Below are positions 47,001-55,586 of a DNA stretch of 64,000 bases, piece after piece. The DNA is from Methylococcus capsulatus str. Texas = ATCC 19069. Lineage in GTDB: Bacteria; Pseudomonadota; Gammaproteobacteria; Methylococcales; Methylococcaceae. The stretch spans positions 69,380-133,379 of the forward strand of contig NZ_AUKJ01000022.1 in NCBI RefSeq assembly GCF_000424685.1. The letters are read 5' to 3'. Each line of letters starts with the position of its first letter. Position 1 is the stretch's first letter. The notes beneath the pieces are model-generated. The model did no database searches, was not told where the DNA came from, and worked only from the letters and a program-made list of their open reading frames with translations. The translations under genes and the position numbers were made by a program.

Positions 47001-49307
47001 TCAGGCAGCGAAATCGGTCAACGGCTCACCCTCGTAGGGCGCCGCATAACCGCACTCCTTGCGCGGGCAGACTTTCTCGGTGCCGCGGCGCTTGGTGGTC
47101 TTCAGTGTGAGCACGGGCCACTGACAGGCGGGGCAGGCCTCGGCGATCGGCGGATTCCACACCGCATAGCTGCATTTGGGATAAGTCGAACAGGAGTAAA
47201 ACAGTTTGCCGAAGCGGGACTTGCGCTTGGTCAGGGTCCCCTGTCCGCATTCGGGGCAGGGCACGCCGGTGTCGGTGGGTTTCTCCAGCGGTTCGATGTG
47301 GCGGCAGGCGGGGTAGCCGCTGCAGCCGATGAAGCGGCCATAGCGCCCGGTCTTGATGACGAGCGGCGAATGGCATTTGGGACACTGCCTTCCCTCCACG
47401 ACCTCGGGCTCGGTTTGCTCCGACTCTTTGCCGGCCAGATTCCGCGTGTATTTGCATTGCGGATAGTTGGTGCAGCCGACGAACCGGCCGTTGCGCCCCA
47501 GCCGGATCGAAAGCGGGCTTCCGCATTCCGGGCATTTCTCGTCGATCGCCTCGTGCGTCACGTCGGCCCGTTTCAGGCTTTCATCCTTCTCGCCGATCAG
47601 GGCATGGAAGGGTCCCCAGAATTCCCGCATCAGCGGAATCCAGTCCTTCTCACCCCGCGACACCGCATCCAGGTCGTCTTCGAGGTTGGCGGTGAAGTTG
47701 TAGTCCACGTAGCGGTTGAAATGCTCCGTCAGGAACTTGTTCACCACCCGCCCCAGATCGGTGGGACGGAAGCGTTTGTTTTCCAGCTCGACGTAATGCC
47801 GCTGCTGCAGCGTCGAAATGATGGTCGCGTAGGTCGACGGCCGGCCGATGCCGTATTCCTCCAGCGCCTTGACCAGACTGGCCTCGGTGTAGCGGGGCGG
47901 CGGCTCGGTGAAATGCTGCGAAGGAGTCACGTCCTTCAGGTCGACTTCCTGCCCTTCCACCAGCTTGGGCAGATAGATTTCGTCGCTTTCCTCCGGCATG
48001 TCGTCCCGTCCTTCCCGGTACACCGACATGAAGCCCGGATGGATCACCGTCGAACCGGTGGCGCGGAACAGGTTGTCGACGCTGCCGCAGGCGAAGTCCA
48101 CGGTGACGGTGTTCAAGGTGGCATGGACCATCTGACAGGCCACGCTGCGCTTCCAGATCAGGCTGTAGAGCTTGAACTGATCCGGCGTCAGATGTGCCTT
48201 GACCGACTCCGGCGTCCGGAACGCCGAAGTCGGACGGATCGCCTCGTGTGCTTCCTGGGCATTTTTGCTCTTGGTTTTGTAAAGCCGCGGCTGCGCGGGC
48301 AAATTGTCCTTGCCATAGCGCGACTCGATCAGCGCGCGCAATTCCTGGACGGCCTCCTGGGCGAGATTGACCGAATCGGTACGCATGTAGGTGATGAGCC
48401 CCACCGCCTCGCCGCCCAGGTCGATACCCTCATAAAGCTGCTGGGCCACGGTCATGGTCCGGCGGGTGGTGAAGCCGAGCTTCCTGGCCGCTTCCTGCTG
48501 CAGGGTCGAGGTCGTGAAAGGCGCGGCAGGATTGCGCTTGCGTTCCCTCTCCTCGACCCGGACTACCCGCAATTTGCCGCGGGCCTGGTCCAGCAGACTC
48601 TGCCGCGTGGCCTGCGCCTGCGCCTCGTTGACGATGCTGAACTGCTCCAGCTTCTCGCCGGCCAGATGGGTCAGGCGGGCCGAAAGTGCCTGGTCTTCGG
48701 TCTGGATCGCCGCCTCGATGGTCCAGTACTCCTGGACCTCGAAGCGCTCGATTTCGAGTTCGCGCTCCACGATCATCCGCAACGCCGGGCTTTGCACGCG
48801 CCCCGCAGACAATCCGCGCCGGATCTTCTTCCACAACAGCGGTGAAAGCTTGAAACCGACCAGGTAATCGAGCGCCCGCCGGGCCTGCTGGGCGTGGATG
48901 AGATCGGTCGAGAGCGTTTTGGGGTTTTCGACGGCTTCGGTGATGGCGCGCTTGGTGATTTCGTGGAACACCACGCGATGGACCGGCTTGCTGTCGAGAA
49001 CCTGCTGTTCCTTCAGCAATTCATAGAGATGCCAGGAAATCGCCTCGCCCTCGCGGTCGGGGTCGGTCGCGAGGTACAGCGCATCGGCTTTTTCCATGGC
49101 CTTGGAAATCGCCTGCACGTGTTTCCTGTTCTTCTCGATGATTGCGTACTTCATCGAAAAGTCGTGGTCGGGGTCGACCGCGCCTTCCTTGGGAATCAAG
49201 TCCCTCACATGCCCGTAGGAGGCATAGACCTGGAAAGACTTGCCGAGATATTTTTCGATCGTCCGGGCCTTGGCCGGCGATTCGACGATGACGAGATGCT
49301 GAGCCAT
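47001..49307 (-). CDS. topA: DNA topoisomerase I (type IA)
   Basis: TopA relaxes negative supercoils. The 768-residue protein has the Toprim start HLVIVESPAKARTIEKYLGKSFQVYASYGHVRDL, the DPDREGEAISWHL acidic block, and the catalytic Tyr307 in GLITYMRTDSVNLA. Four C-terminal four-cysteine zinc modules follow (CPECGSPLSIRLGRNGRFVGCTNYPQC, CPKCHSPL..., CPECGQGT..., CPACQWPV...). It sits upstream of tsaC in the minus-strand group topped by the LysM gene. Confidence 0.97.
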   Translation of the reverse strand: MAQHLVIVESPAKARTIEKYLGKSFQVYASYGHVRDLIPKEGAVDPDHDFSMKYAIIEKNRKHVQAISKAMEKADALYLATDPDREGEAISWHLYELLKEQQVLDSKPVHRVVFHEITKRAITEAVENPKTLSTDLIHAQQARRALDYLVGFKLSPLLWKKIRRGLSAGRVQSPALRMIVERELEIERFEVQEYWTIEAAIQTEDQALSARLTHLAGEKLEQFSIVNEAQAQATRQSLLDQARGKLRVVRVEERERKRNPAAPFTTSTLQQEAARKLGFTTRRTMTVAQQLYEGIDLGGEAVGLITYMRTDSVNLAQEAVQELRALIESRYGKDNLPAQPRLYKTKSKNAQEAHEAIRPTSAFRTPESVKAHLTPDQFKLYSLIWKRSVACQMVHATLNTVTVDFACGSVDNLFRATGSTVIHPGFMSVYREGRDDMPEESDEIYLPKLVEGQEVDLKDVTPSQHFTEPPPRYTEASLVKALEEYGIGRPSTYATIISTLQQRHYVELENKRFRPTDLGRVVNKFLTEHFNRYVDYNFTANLEDDLDAVSRGEKDWIPLMREFWGPFHALIGEKDESLKRADVTHEAIDEKCPECGSPLSIRLGRNGRFVGCTNYPQCKYTRNLAGKESEQTEPEVVEGRQCPKCHSPLVIKTGRYGRFIGCSGYPACRHIEPLEKPTDTGVPCPECGQGTLTKRKSRFGKLFYSCSTYPKCSYAVWNPPIAEACPACQWPVLTLKTTKRRGTEKVCPRKECGYAAPYEGEPLTDFAA

Positions 49308-49383
49308 GAATGTATGAAACCCGCCTCAGACGGCAGCTCCCGGAACGGGTCGCGGCGTCGCGGCCGGAGCTGTCAGCCGGGCG

Positions 49384-49851
49384 TTAGTGGATATAGCCGG
49401 GAAAACTTTCATAAACGAGATTTTCCATCCGCGCGAACGCGACCTCCTCGCTGGGCTGGCTGAACAGCACCATCAAGACCACCCATTTCAAGTTTTCGAG
49501 CGATATGATTTCCTCGTTCAAAGCCATGAGGCGATCAATGACCACTTCCCTGCTCGCCGCGGTCAGAATGCCGTTCTGTTCCAGGAACATCAGGAAGCCG
49601 CGGCATTCCACGTCCAGCTTGGCCAGCTCTTCCGACGAAAAGATACGGAACGCCGGGAGGGAGGCCGCCCGCATCGGCTGCTGGGCACCCAGCGTCTCCA
49701 GCCAGTCGAACGCCCGATTGATCTCCCGCTGCGGGAAACCCGCCTCCAACAGTTCGGTCCGCATCTCATCGGGATCAGGCGCCTGCTCCGTATCGCGGTC
49801 CAGATAGTTTTCGAACAGGTAGATCAACACATCAAACACATTTTCTTTCAT
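49384..49851 (-). CDS. smg: Smg family protein (DUF494)
   Basis: A 155-residue small acidic protein: MKENVFDVLIYLFENYLDRDTEQAPDPDEMRTELLEAGFPQREINRAFDWLETLG, then LDVECRGFLMFLEQNGILTAASREVVIDRLMALNEEIISLENLKWVVLMVLFSQP. The length and pattern match Smg of proteobacteria, whose function is unknown. It is found next to dprA and topA in many genomes, as here, between dprA (35 bp) and topA (76 bp). Confidence 0.93.
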   Translation of the reverse strand: MKENVFDVLIYLFENYLDRDTEQAPDPDEMRTELLEAGFPQREINRAFDWLETLGAQQPMRAASLPAFRIFSSEELAKLDVECRGFLMFLEQNGILTAASREVVIDRLMALNEEIISLENLKWVVLMVLFSQPSEEVAFARMENLVYESFPGYIH

Positions 49852-49886
49852 TGGCCCTCTCGAGTGGGGGAGCGTCGGGACACTCC

Positions 49887-50981
49887 CTACTTTATACGGC
49901 AGTATCCGCCGCCCGGCGCAGCCGCCACATGGCCCTCCATCTCGAGCAGGACGAGTTTCGAGGCGATGAGGTTCGCTGTATAACCTGTTGCCGCGACTAG
50001 AGTATCCACGGACGTCGGCGCATAGGCAATATGCGCCAGAATCCGCGCGGCCTCCGCGTCCGCCGGCGGAACGGCAGGCAGACGCTCCTGACGATCCACG
50101 AAGCCCGCCAGCGCGCCGAGCTCCTCGAGGATGTCCGGCACCGATTCCACCAGTTTGGCTCCTTCTCGGATCAAGGCATTGCAGCCCCGAGCCAGGGGGT
50201 CGAAAATCGAACCGGGAATGGCGAAGACCTCGCGCCCCTGTTCCATCGCCTGACGCGCGGTGATGAGCGAGCCCGATTGCAGCGCCGCCTCCACCACCAG
50301 CACGCCGAGACTGAGGCCGCTGATGATGCGGTTACGGCGCGGGAATCCCTCCCGGCTCGGCGGAGTGCCCGGGGGGGCTTCGGACACGAGGACTCCGCCG
50401 CTGCCCACGATGGCATCGGCCAGGCGCTGGTGCCGGGACGGATAAACACGGTCCGGCCCGCATCCGAACACGGCGACGGTCGCACTTCCGGCCTCCAAGG
50501 CGCCCTCATGCCCGGCAGCATCTATTCCCGCTGCCAGACCGCTGGTAACCACCAGACCGGCCCGGGACAAGGCCGCGGCGAAACGTCTCGCCGTCCGTTC
50601 CCCCATGGCCGTGGGATTGCGGCTGCCGACGATGGCGATCTGCTTGCGCCGCAGCACGGTGGCATCGCCTCGCGTGAAAAGCAACACCGGTGGATCGGCG
50701 ATCTCGCGCAGCAAAGCCGGGTATTCGCGGTCGTGCAGGGTGAGGCAGCCATGTCCCGGCTGCGACAGCCAGGCGAGATCCGCCTCGACCTCCTCCCAGC
50801 GGGGGCGCATCAGACGATCCAGAGCCTCCCCGCTCAAGCGCAGCCCTCCGTAGGAATCCCGCGGCTGTGCGAATACCGCGCAGACCGAGCCGAACCGCTC
50901 CAGCAGCGACACCGCGCGGCGCGGCCCGACTCCAGGTAGCCGCACCAGGGCCAGCCAACAGCGCAGGGCCTCCTCTGTCAT
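49887..50981 (-). CDS. dprA: DNA processing protein DprA (Smf)
   Basis: DprA binds incoming single-stranded DNA and loads RecA in transformation. The 364-residue protein starts with a helical SAM-like region (LVRLPGVGPRRAVSLLERFG) and then has the Rossmann-like core IAIVGSRNPTAMGERTARRFAAALSRAGLVVTSGLAAGIDAAGHEGAL, SEAPPGTPPSREGFPRRNRIISGLSLGVLVVEAALQSGSLITARQAMEQGREVFAIPGS and a C-terminal winged helix. It follows the LysM gene by 10 bp. The organism may be transformable, but no other competence gene is in the window. Confidence 0.95.
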   Translation of the reverse strand: MTEEALRCWLALVRLPGVGPRRAVSLLERFGSVCAVFAQPRDSYGGLRLSGEALDRLMRPRWEEVEADLAWLSQPGHGCLTLHDREYPALLREIADPPVLLFTRGDATVLRRKQIAIVGSRNPTAMGERTARRFAAALSRAGLVVTSGLAAGIDAAGHEGALEAGSATVAVFGCGPDRVYPSRHQRLADAIVGSGGVLVSEAPPGTPPSREGFPRRNRIISGLSLGVLVVEAALQSGSLITARQAMEQGREVFAIPGSIFDPLARGCNALIREGAKLVESVPDILEELGALAGFVDRQERLPAVPPADAEAARILAHIAYAPTSVDTLVAATGYTANLIASKLVLLEMEGHVAAAPGGGYCRIK

Positions 50982-50991
50982 CGGACCGTCG

Positions 50992-52017
50992 TTACGGAGA
51001 TTTCACGATGTCACCGATGTGCATCGCCCTCACGGCCTTCATGACCAGCGCATAACTGATGCGCTCGAAGGATCGGAAGACCACCAGCGAACCCGACCGG
51101 TCCGGCGGCGTCTCGACCACGTTCCCGAAACCGCCGGCGACGTAGTCTTTGATCGTATCGGCTTCACGGTAGATGTCGAGCACGTGCCCGACCTCCAGGC
51201 CGTCCCTGCCGCCCCGATCCAGCACGATCACCTGGTATTGCCCGATCTGGGTCACGCCATCGCGCACAGCGACGATCCGGCCGGCGACCGGCTTCGCCGG
51301 AGCATGCAGCGTGTACGAGGTCGTCAGCTCTTGCGGCTCGACGGCCAGCAGGCGGTCACCGATCACGACCTCCCGCTCGGCACGGAGCAGCAGAAGCTCC
51401 GCCGGCTCGCCGGCACTGCGCACCTGCGCGTCCCCGATATACAAGGCTTCATAGCCGAGCACCTCTTCAGTGACGCCATCGCGATAGGCGGGACCCGGCC
51501 GCACGACCGCCAAAACGCTGCCCTTGGCTTCTCTGACTCCTCGCGCATAGAGGCCGTAACCGGCGCCGCCGGAGATGTGCTCGTCCGGAAACCCGACGAC
51601 GTAAGGGAGGGTGTCGGCGTCGGCGTTGTCCAAGACCCTGGGCCGGGTCAGGAAGGCCCGGATGGCGTCCTCCGGAATGACCGGGACCTCCCGCGCCAGC
51701 GGAGTCACCCGGATGACGGGACTCAATGGGACGGTCGGGGCGGTTTCGAGCTCGATCCGTGGCCCGCCGGCCCCCTGGCGGAGCACGAGCACGTCGCCCG
51801 GATAAATCTGGTCGGGGTTGCCCAAGACCGGGTTCCGGTACCACACCTCGGACCACTGTGCCGGATTCTGCAGAAAGCGGGAAGCGACGTCCCAGAGCGT
51901 GTCGTTCGCCTGCACCAGGTAGCGATCCGGATGGTCCGGATTGAGGACGATCTCGGCTGCCGGTGTCACGGCGCAGGCGAAGAGCAGCGCCAAGCCGGCT
52001 GCGACCTTGGCGGTCAT
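50992..52017 (-). CDS. LysM-domain exported protein
   Basis: A 341-residue protein with a signal peptide (VAAGLALLFACAVTPAAEIV) and a LysM peptidoglycan-binding module directly after it (YLVQANDTLWDVASRFLQNPAQWSEVWYRNPVLGNPDQIYPGDVLVL). The rest is a beta-rich domain (PLLAVEPQELTTSYTLHAPAKPVAGRIVAVRDGVTQIGQYQVIVLDRGGRDGLEVGHVLDI). Orthologues lie next to dprA and divergent from def in many gammaproteobacteria. The function is unknown; cell-wall binding is likely. Confidence 0.92.
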   Translation of the reverse strand: MTAKVAAGLALLFACAVTPAAEIVLNPDHPDRYLVQANDTLWDVASRFLQNPAQWSEVWYRNPVLGNPDQIYPGDVLVLRQGAGGPRIELETAPTVPLSPVIRVTPLAREVPVIPEDAIRAFLTRPRVLDNADADTLPYVVGFPDEHISGGAGYGLYARGVREAKGSVLAVVRPGPAYRDGVTEEVLGYEALYIGDAQVRSAGEPAELLLLRAEREVVIGDRLLAVEPQELTTSYTLHAPAKPVAGRIVAVRDGVTQIGQYQVIVLDRGGRDGLEVGHVLDIYREADTIKDYVAGGFGNVVETPPDRSGSLVVFRSFERISYALVMKAVRAMHIGDIVKSP

Positions 52018-52132
52018 GAGTATTCTCGCGGCATCGGGAGGAAACTGGAGCCGAGTTTGCCTGTCTTACCGTTCAAGATGACGTATTTCCCGCTGCATCA
52101 GGCCTTGGATTCATTCTCCCGGCGGAATTCGT

Positions 52133-52138
52133 TAGAAT
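52133..52138 (+). promoter_or_regulatory. candidate -10 element for the def operon
   Basis: TAGAAT in TTAGAATCC lies 53 bp before the def GTG. At 17-bp spacing the -35 reads TTCATT, a poor match. It is one of three TAGAATCC cores ahead of plus-strand genes in this window. Confidence 0.35.
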
Positions 52139-52190
52139 CCTCCCTGCTCGAGCAGCTATGTTTCCCGCCTGCCCGGCGGAAGAGGCCACC

Positions 52191-52727
52191 GTGACCATTC
52201 TATCCATTCTCGAATTTCCTGACGAACGTTTGCGCAAAAAGGCCGCACCGGTCGAAGTGTTCGACGACACCCTGCGCCGGACCGTCGACGATATGTTCGA
52301 GACCATGTATGCAGCACCCGGCGTCGGCCTGGCAGCCACCCAGGTCAACGTGCACAAGCGCATCCTCGTCATCGACGTTTCCGAGGAGAAAGATGCGCCG
52401 CTTTGCCTGATCAACCCGGAGCTGCTCGAAAAACAGGGGAACGGCGAGATGGAGGAAGGCTGCCTGTCGGTGCCCGGGATTTTCGAAAAAGTGGTCCGAG
52501 CCGAGTCGGTCCGCGTCCGCGCCCAGGACCGCAACGGCGAATTCTTCGAAATGTCGGCGGAGGGACTGTTGGCCGTCTGTATCCAGCACGAGATGGATCA
52601 CCTGGAAGGCAAGCTGTTCCTGGACCATCTTTCCACCCTGAAGCGCCAGATGGCACGCAAGAAACTCCAGAAAGAACGGCGCCTGAGGGAGATCAACAGG
52701 GCTCCGCGCACTGCGGCAGCCGTCTGA
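52191..52727 (+). CDS. def: peptide deformylase
   Basis: Def removes the formyl group from nascent N-terminal methionine. The 178-residue enzyme has the three active-site motifs: GVGLAATQ (44-51), EGCLSVPG with metal-binding Cys91, and QHEMDHLEG with His133, Glu134 and His137. The likely start is the GTG at 52191 ([18 protein letters not shown]), with AGAGG at good spacing; an ATG at 52158 would add an unusual extension. It heads the def-fmt-rsmB run and diverges from the LysM gene. Confidence 0.96.
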   Translation: MTILSILEFPDERLRKKAAPVEVFDDTLRRTVDDMFETMYAAPGVGLAATQVNVHKRILVIDVSEEKDAPLCLINPELLEKQGNGEMEEGCLSVPGIFEKVVRAESVRVRAQDRNGEFFEMSAEGLLAVCIQHEMDHLEGKLFLDHLSTLKRQMARKKLQKERRLREINRAPRTAAAV

Positions 52728-52813
52728 CCACCCTCCCGCGCTGGAGCGAAGAACGCTGATCCCCCGCCTGCGGCCAAAGCAGACCGCATCCGCCCAACCG
52801 TAGCAACGGCCCC

Positions 52814-53740
52814 ATGAGAATCGTATTCGCCGGCACCCCGGAGTTCGCCGTCCCGACCCTGCGGGCCTTGATCGCGTCGGGCCACCCGCCGTGTGCCGTC
52901 TATACTCAACCCGACCGGCCCGCCGGCCGCGGCCGCAAAATCGCGCCCAGCCCGGTCAAGCGACTCGCGATCGAGCACGGCCTTCCCGTGTTCCAGCCGG
53001 CATCGCTGAAAGGGCCGGAGGAGCGGGAACGACTGGTCGCCCTGGAGCCGGATCTGATGGTGGTGGTGGCCTACGGTCTGATCCTGCCGACGCCGGTTCT
53101 GACCGTTCCCCGGTTCGGCTGCGTCAACATCCATGCCTCCCTGCTGCCACGCTGGCGCGGCGCAGCTCCGATCCAGCGGGCCATTCTCGCCGGCGATCGG
53201 GAAACCGGCGTCACCCTCATGCGCATCGAGCCGCGCCTGGACGCCGGCCCTATGCTGGGCAAGCGGAGCTGCTCGATCGGCGACGACGACACCACCGCCA
53301 GCTTGCATGACCGCCTCGCCGGCCTCGGGGCCGAACTGCTGATCGAACTGCTGCCCGGGCTGGCGGCCGACCGCCTGGTCGGTGAGATTCAGGACGAGAG
53401 CCAGGTCACCTACGCCGAAAAGATCGAAAAGTCCGAAGCCCGCCTGGACTGGCAAAAGGATGCGACCAGCCTCAGCCGCCGGGTGCGCGCGTTCAATCCC
53501 TGGCCGGTGGCGGAAACGACCCTGGAGGGAACGGTACTGCGGATCTGGTCGGCACAGGTTCTGGACCCCGCCCCTGACGCCCCGCCCGGTTCCATCATCG
53601 CCTGCACGAAAAACCTCGATGTGGCCTGTGGACGGGGTGCCCTGCGCATCCTCGAAGTCCAACCTCCGGGGAAGCGGCGGATGAGCGCCAAAGACTTCCT
53701 CAACGCCCACGCGCTGGCCGGAAAACGGCTGGGGACATGA
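52814..53740 (+). CDS. fmt: methionyl-tRNA formyltransferase
   Basis: Fmt formylates initiator methionyl-tRNA using 10-formyl-tetrahydrofolate. The 308-residue protein starts MRIVFAGTPEFAVPTLRALI and has the catalytic block NIHASLLPRWRGAAPIQRAILAGDRETGVTLM, with the family's Asn, His and later Asp (EPRLDAGPML), and the C-terminal tRNA-binding domain (ARLDWQKDATSLSRRVRAFNPWPVAETTL). The stop overlaps the rsmB start (ATGA at 53737). Its product is the substrate that def later deformylates. Confidence 0.97.
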   Translation: MRIVFAGTPEFAVPTLRALIASGHPPCAVYTQPDRPAGRGRKIAPSPVKRLAIEHGLPVFQPASLKGPEERERLVALEPDLMVVVAYGLILPTPVLTVPRFGCVNIHASLLPRWRGAAPIQRAILAGDRETGVTLMRIEPRLDAGPMLGKRSCSIGDDDTTASLHDRLAGLGAELLIELLPGLAADRLVGEIQDESQVTYAEKIEKSEARLDWQKDATSLSRRVRAFNPWPVAETTLEGTVLRIWSAQVLDPAPDAPPGSIIACTKNLDVACGRGALRILEVQPPGKRRMSAKDFLNAHALAGKRLGT

Positions 53741-55032
53741 CGGCCAAAAGCCGCACGCTGGCCGCAGCGGCGCTTCACGACGTCGTCGTTGACCGGCATT
53801 CGCTGACCTGGGCGCTGGGGAAACGGCTTCCCTCGCTGCCGGATGCCCGCGACCGGGCCTTCGTCCAATCACTGTGCTATGGCGTACTTCGCGCCTTCGA
53901 GACCCTGGATTTTCTGCTCGGCAGACTCGCGACCAAACCGATCCGCGACCCGGAAATCCGGCTGCTGGCCCTGATCGGACTCCATCAGCTGCGCAGCATG
54001 AACGTCAAACCTCATGCCGCGGTTTCGGAAACGGTCGAGGCCGCCGGTCGGAAAAGCTGGGCGAAACCCTTGCTCAACGCCATTCTGAGGAACTATCTGC
54101 GCCGCAAGGAAGAACTGGAGAGCCGGGCATTGCAGGACCCCGAGAGCCGGGACGCCCACCCCGCCTGGCTGCGCGACCGGCTTGCCGCCGACTGGCCCGA
54201 ACAGTGGGAAACCCTGGTGCAGCAGAACAACCTGCCGCCGCCGATGACGCTCCGCGTCAACCCCCTCATGAACGATCGCGCCGGCTACCTCGCCCGACTC
54301 ACCGAGGCCGGCATCGCGGCCCGTCCCTGCCGCCACTCGCCCTGGGGGCTGACCCTCGGATCGCCGGTCCCGGTCGACGCCTTGCCGGGGTTCGCCGAGG
54401 GACGGGTATCGGTCCAGGATGAAGCAGCCCAGCTGGCAGCGCCGCTGGTGGGGGCCGAGCCTGGCGAACGGGTTCTGGACCTATGTGCCGCTCCCGGCGG
54501 AAAGACGCTGCACATGCTCGAACTCAGCCGGGGAGACATCGAAGCCGTCGCTGTGGACAGCGATGCCGAGCGGTGCGCGCGCATCCGCGAAAATCTGGAA
54601 CGGGAAAGACTGTCCGCCGCGGTGGTCACCGGCGATGCCCGCTCGCCGGAATCGTGGTGGGACGGCCGGCCCTTCGACCGCATCCTGCTCGATGCGCCCT
54701 GTTCGGCAACCGGCGTCATCCGGCGCCACCCCGACATCAAGCTGCTGCGGCAGGCCGTCGATCTCGACACACTCAACGAACTTCAGGCAGCCATACTCAC
54801 TGCCGCTTGGCCCCTGCTCAAACCGGGCGGCATCCTGGTCTACGCCACCTGTTCGGTCATTCGCGCCGAGAACGAAGCGCAGATGAGCCGCTTTCTGGAA
54901 GCCCACGACGATGCGGCCGAACTGCCGCCCCCCGCGGCCTGGGGTATCCCCTTGCGCCACGGCCGCCAGATTCTCACCGGCGAATCCGGCATGGACGGCT
55001 TCTACTATGCCCTGTTGCGCAAGACGGGATGA
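53737..55032 (+). CDS. rsmB: 16S rRNA (cytosine-967-C5)-methyltransferase
   Basis: RsmB (Sun/Fmu) methylates C967 of 16S rRNA. The 431-residue protein has an N-terminal NusB-like RNA-binding domain and a C-terminal methyltransferase with AdoMet loop VLDLCAAPGGKTLHMLELS and the two cysteines of m5C enzymes: Cys322 in LDAPCSATGV and Cys372 in YATCSVI. It is coupled to fmt and to the DUF4390 gene by ATGA overlaps. Confidence 0.96.
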   Translation: MTAKSRTLAAAALHDVVVDRHSLTWALGKRLPSLPDARDRAFVQSLCYGVLRAFETLDFLLGRLATKPIRDPEIRLLALIGLHQLRSMNVKPHAAVSETVEAAGRKSWAKPLLNAILRNYLRRKEELESRALQDPESRDAHPAWLRDRLAADWPEQWETLVQQNNLPPPMTLRVNPLMNDRAGYLARLTEAGIAARPCRHSPWGLTLGSPVPVDALPGFAEGRVSVQDEAAQLAAPLVGAEPGERVLDLCAAPGGKTLHMLELSRGDIEAVAVDSDAERCARIRENLERERLSAAVVTGDARSPESWWDGRPFDRILLDAPCSATGVIRRHPDIKLLRQAVDLDTLNELQAAILTAAWPLLKPGGILVYATCSVIRAENEAQMSRFLEAHDDAAELPPPAAWGIPLRHGRQILTGESGMDGFYYALLRKTG

Positions 55033-55586
55033 ACAGGTTCGCCGGCTGGCTGGCCCTGTTCGGCCTTCTCGCCCCCCTGGCGGGCTGGAATGCCGAGCCT
55101 GGGTTCACCGTGCGCCGTGCCGAGCTGTTTCAGCATGAGGACCGCTCCTGGGGACTCGATGCCGACATCGACTACCATTTCAATGAAACCGCCGTCGAGG
55201 CCATGCAGAACGGCGTCCCCCTGACCCTGGTCCTGCGTCTCCGGGTAAAGCGAGCCAGACCCTGGTGGTGGGATGAGACCGTGATCTCCGAGAACCATCG
55301 GCGGACCATACGCTATCACCCCTTGGCACGCGCCTATCAGCTGACGGCGGCGGAATCCGGAGTGACCGAAAACTTCGCCACGCTGCGCGCCCTCCTCGAG
55401 GAATTGGGGCGGATCAGAAACCTGCCGGTTCGGGCTCCTCGACCGTTCGACAGCGGCGACTACCACGCTGCCCTCTCGGTGACGCTGGACATCGAGTCAC
55501 TCCCCCTGCCGTTACGTCCCACCGCCTATCTCTCCCCCCAGTGGCATCTGAACAGCCCCTGGTACCGATGGTCATTCGCAAACTGA
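55029..55586 (+). CDS. DUF4390 exported protein
   Basis: A 185-residue protein with a signal peptide (FAGWLALFGLLAPLAGWNAE) and a conserved DUF4390 body (FTVRRAELFQHEDRSWGLDADIDYHFNETAVEAMQNGVPLTLVLRLRVKRARPWWWDETVI...YHPLARAYQLT...[15 protein letters not shown]). The function is unknown. The gene is regularly found between rsmB and the ntrYX sensor pair in gammaproteobacteria. It overlaps rsmB by 4 bp and ntrY by 19 bp. Confidence 0.9.
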   Translation: MNRFAGWLALFGLLAPLAGWNAEPGFTVRRAELFQHEDRSWGLDADIDYHFNETAVEAMQNGVPLTLVLRLRVKRARPWWWDETVISENHRRTIRYHPLARAYQLTAAESGVTENFATLRALLEELGRIRNLPVRAPRPFDSGDYHAALSVTLDIESLPLPLRPTAYLSPQWHLNSPWYRWSFAN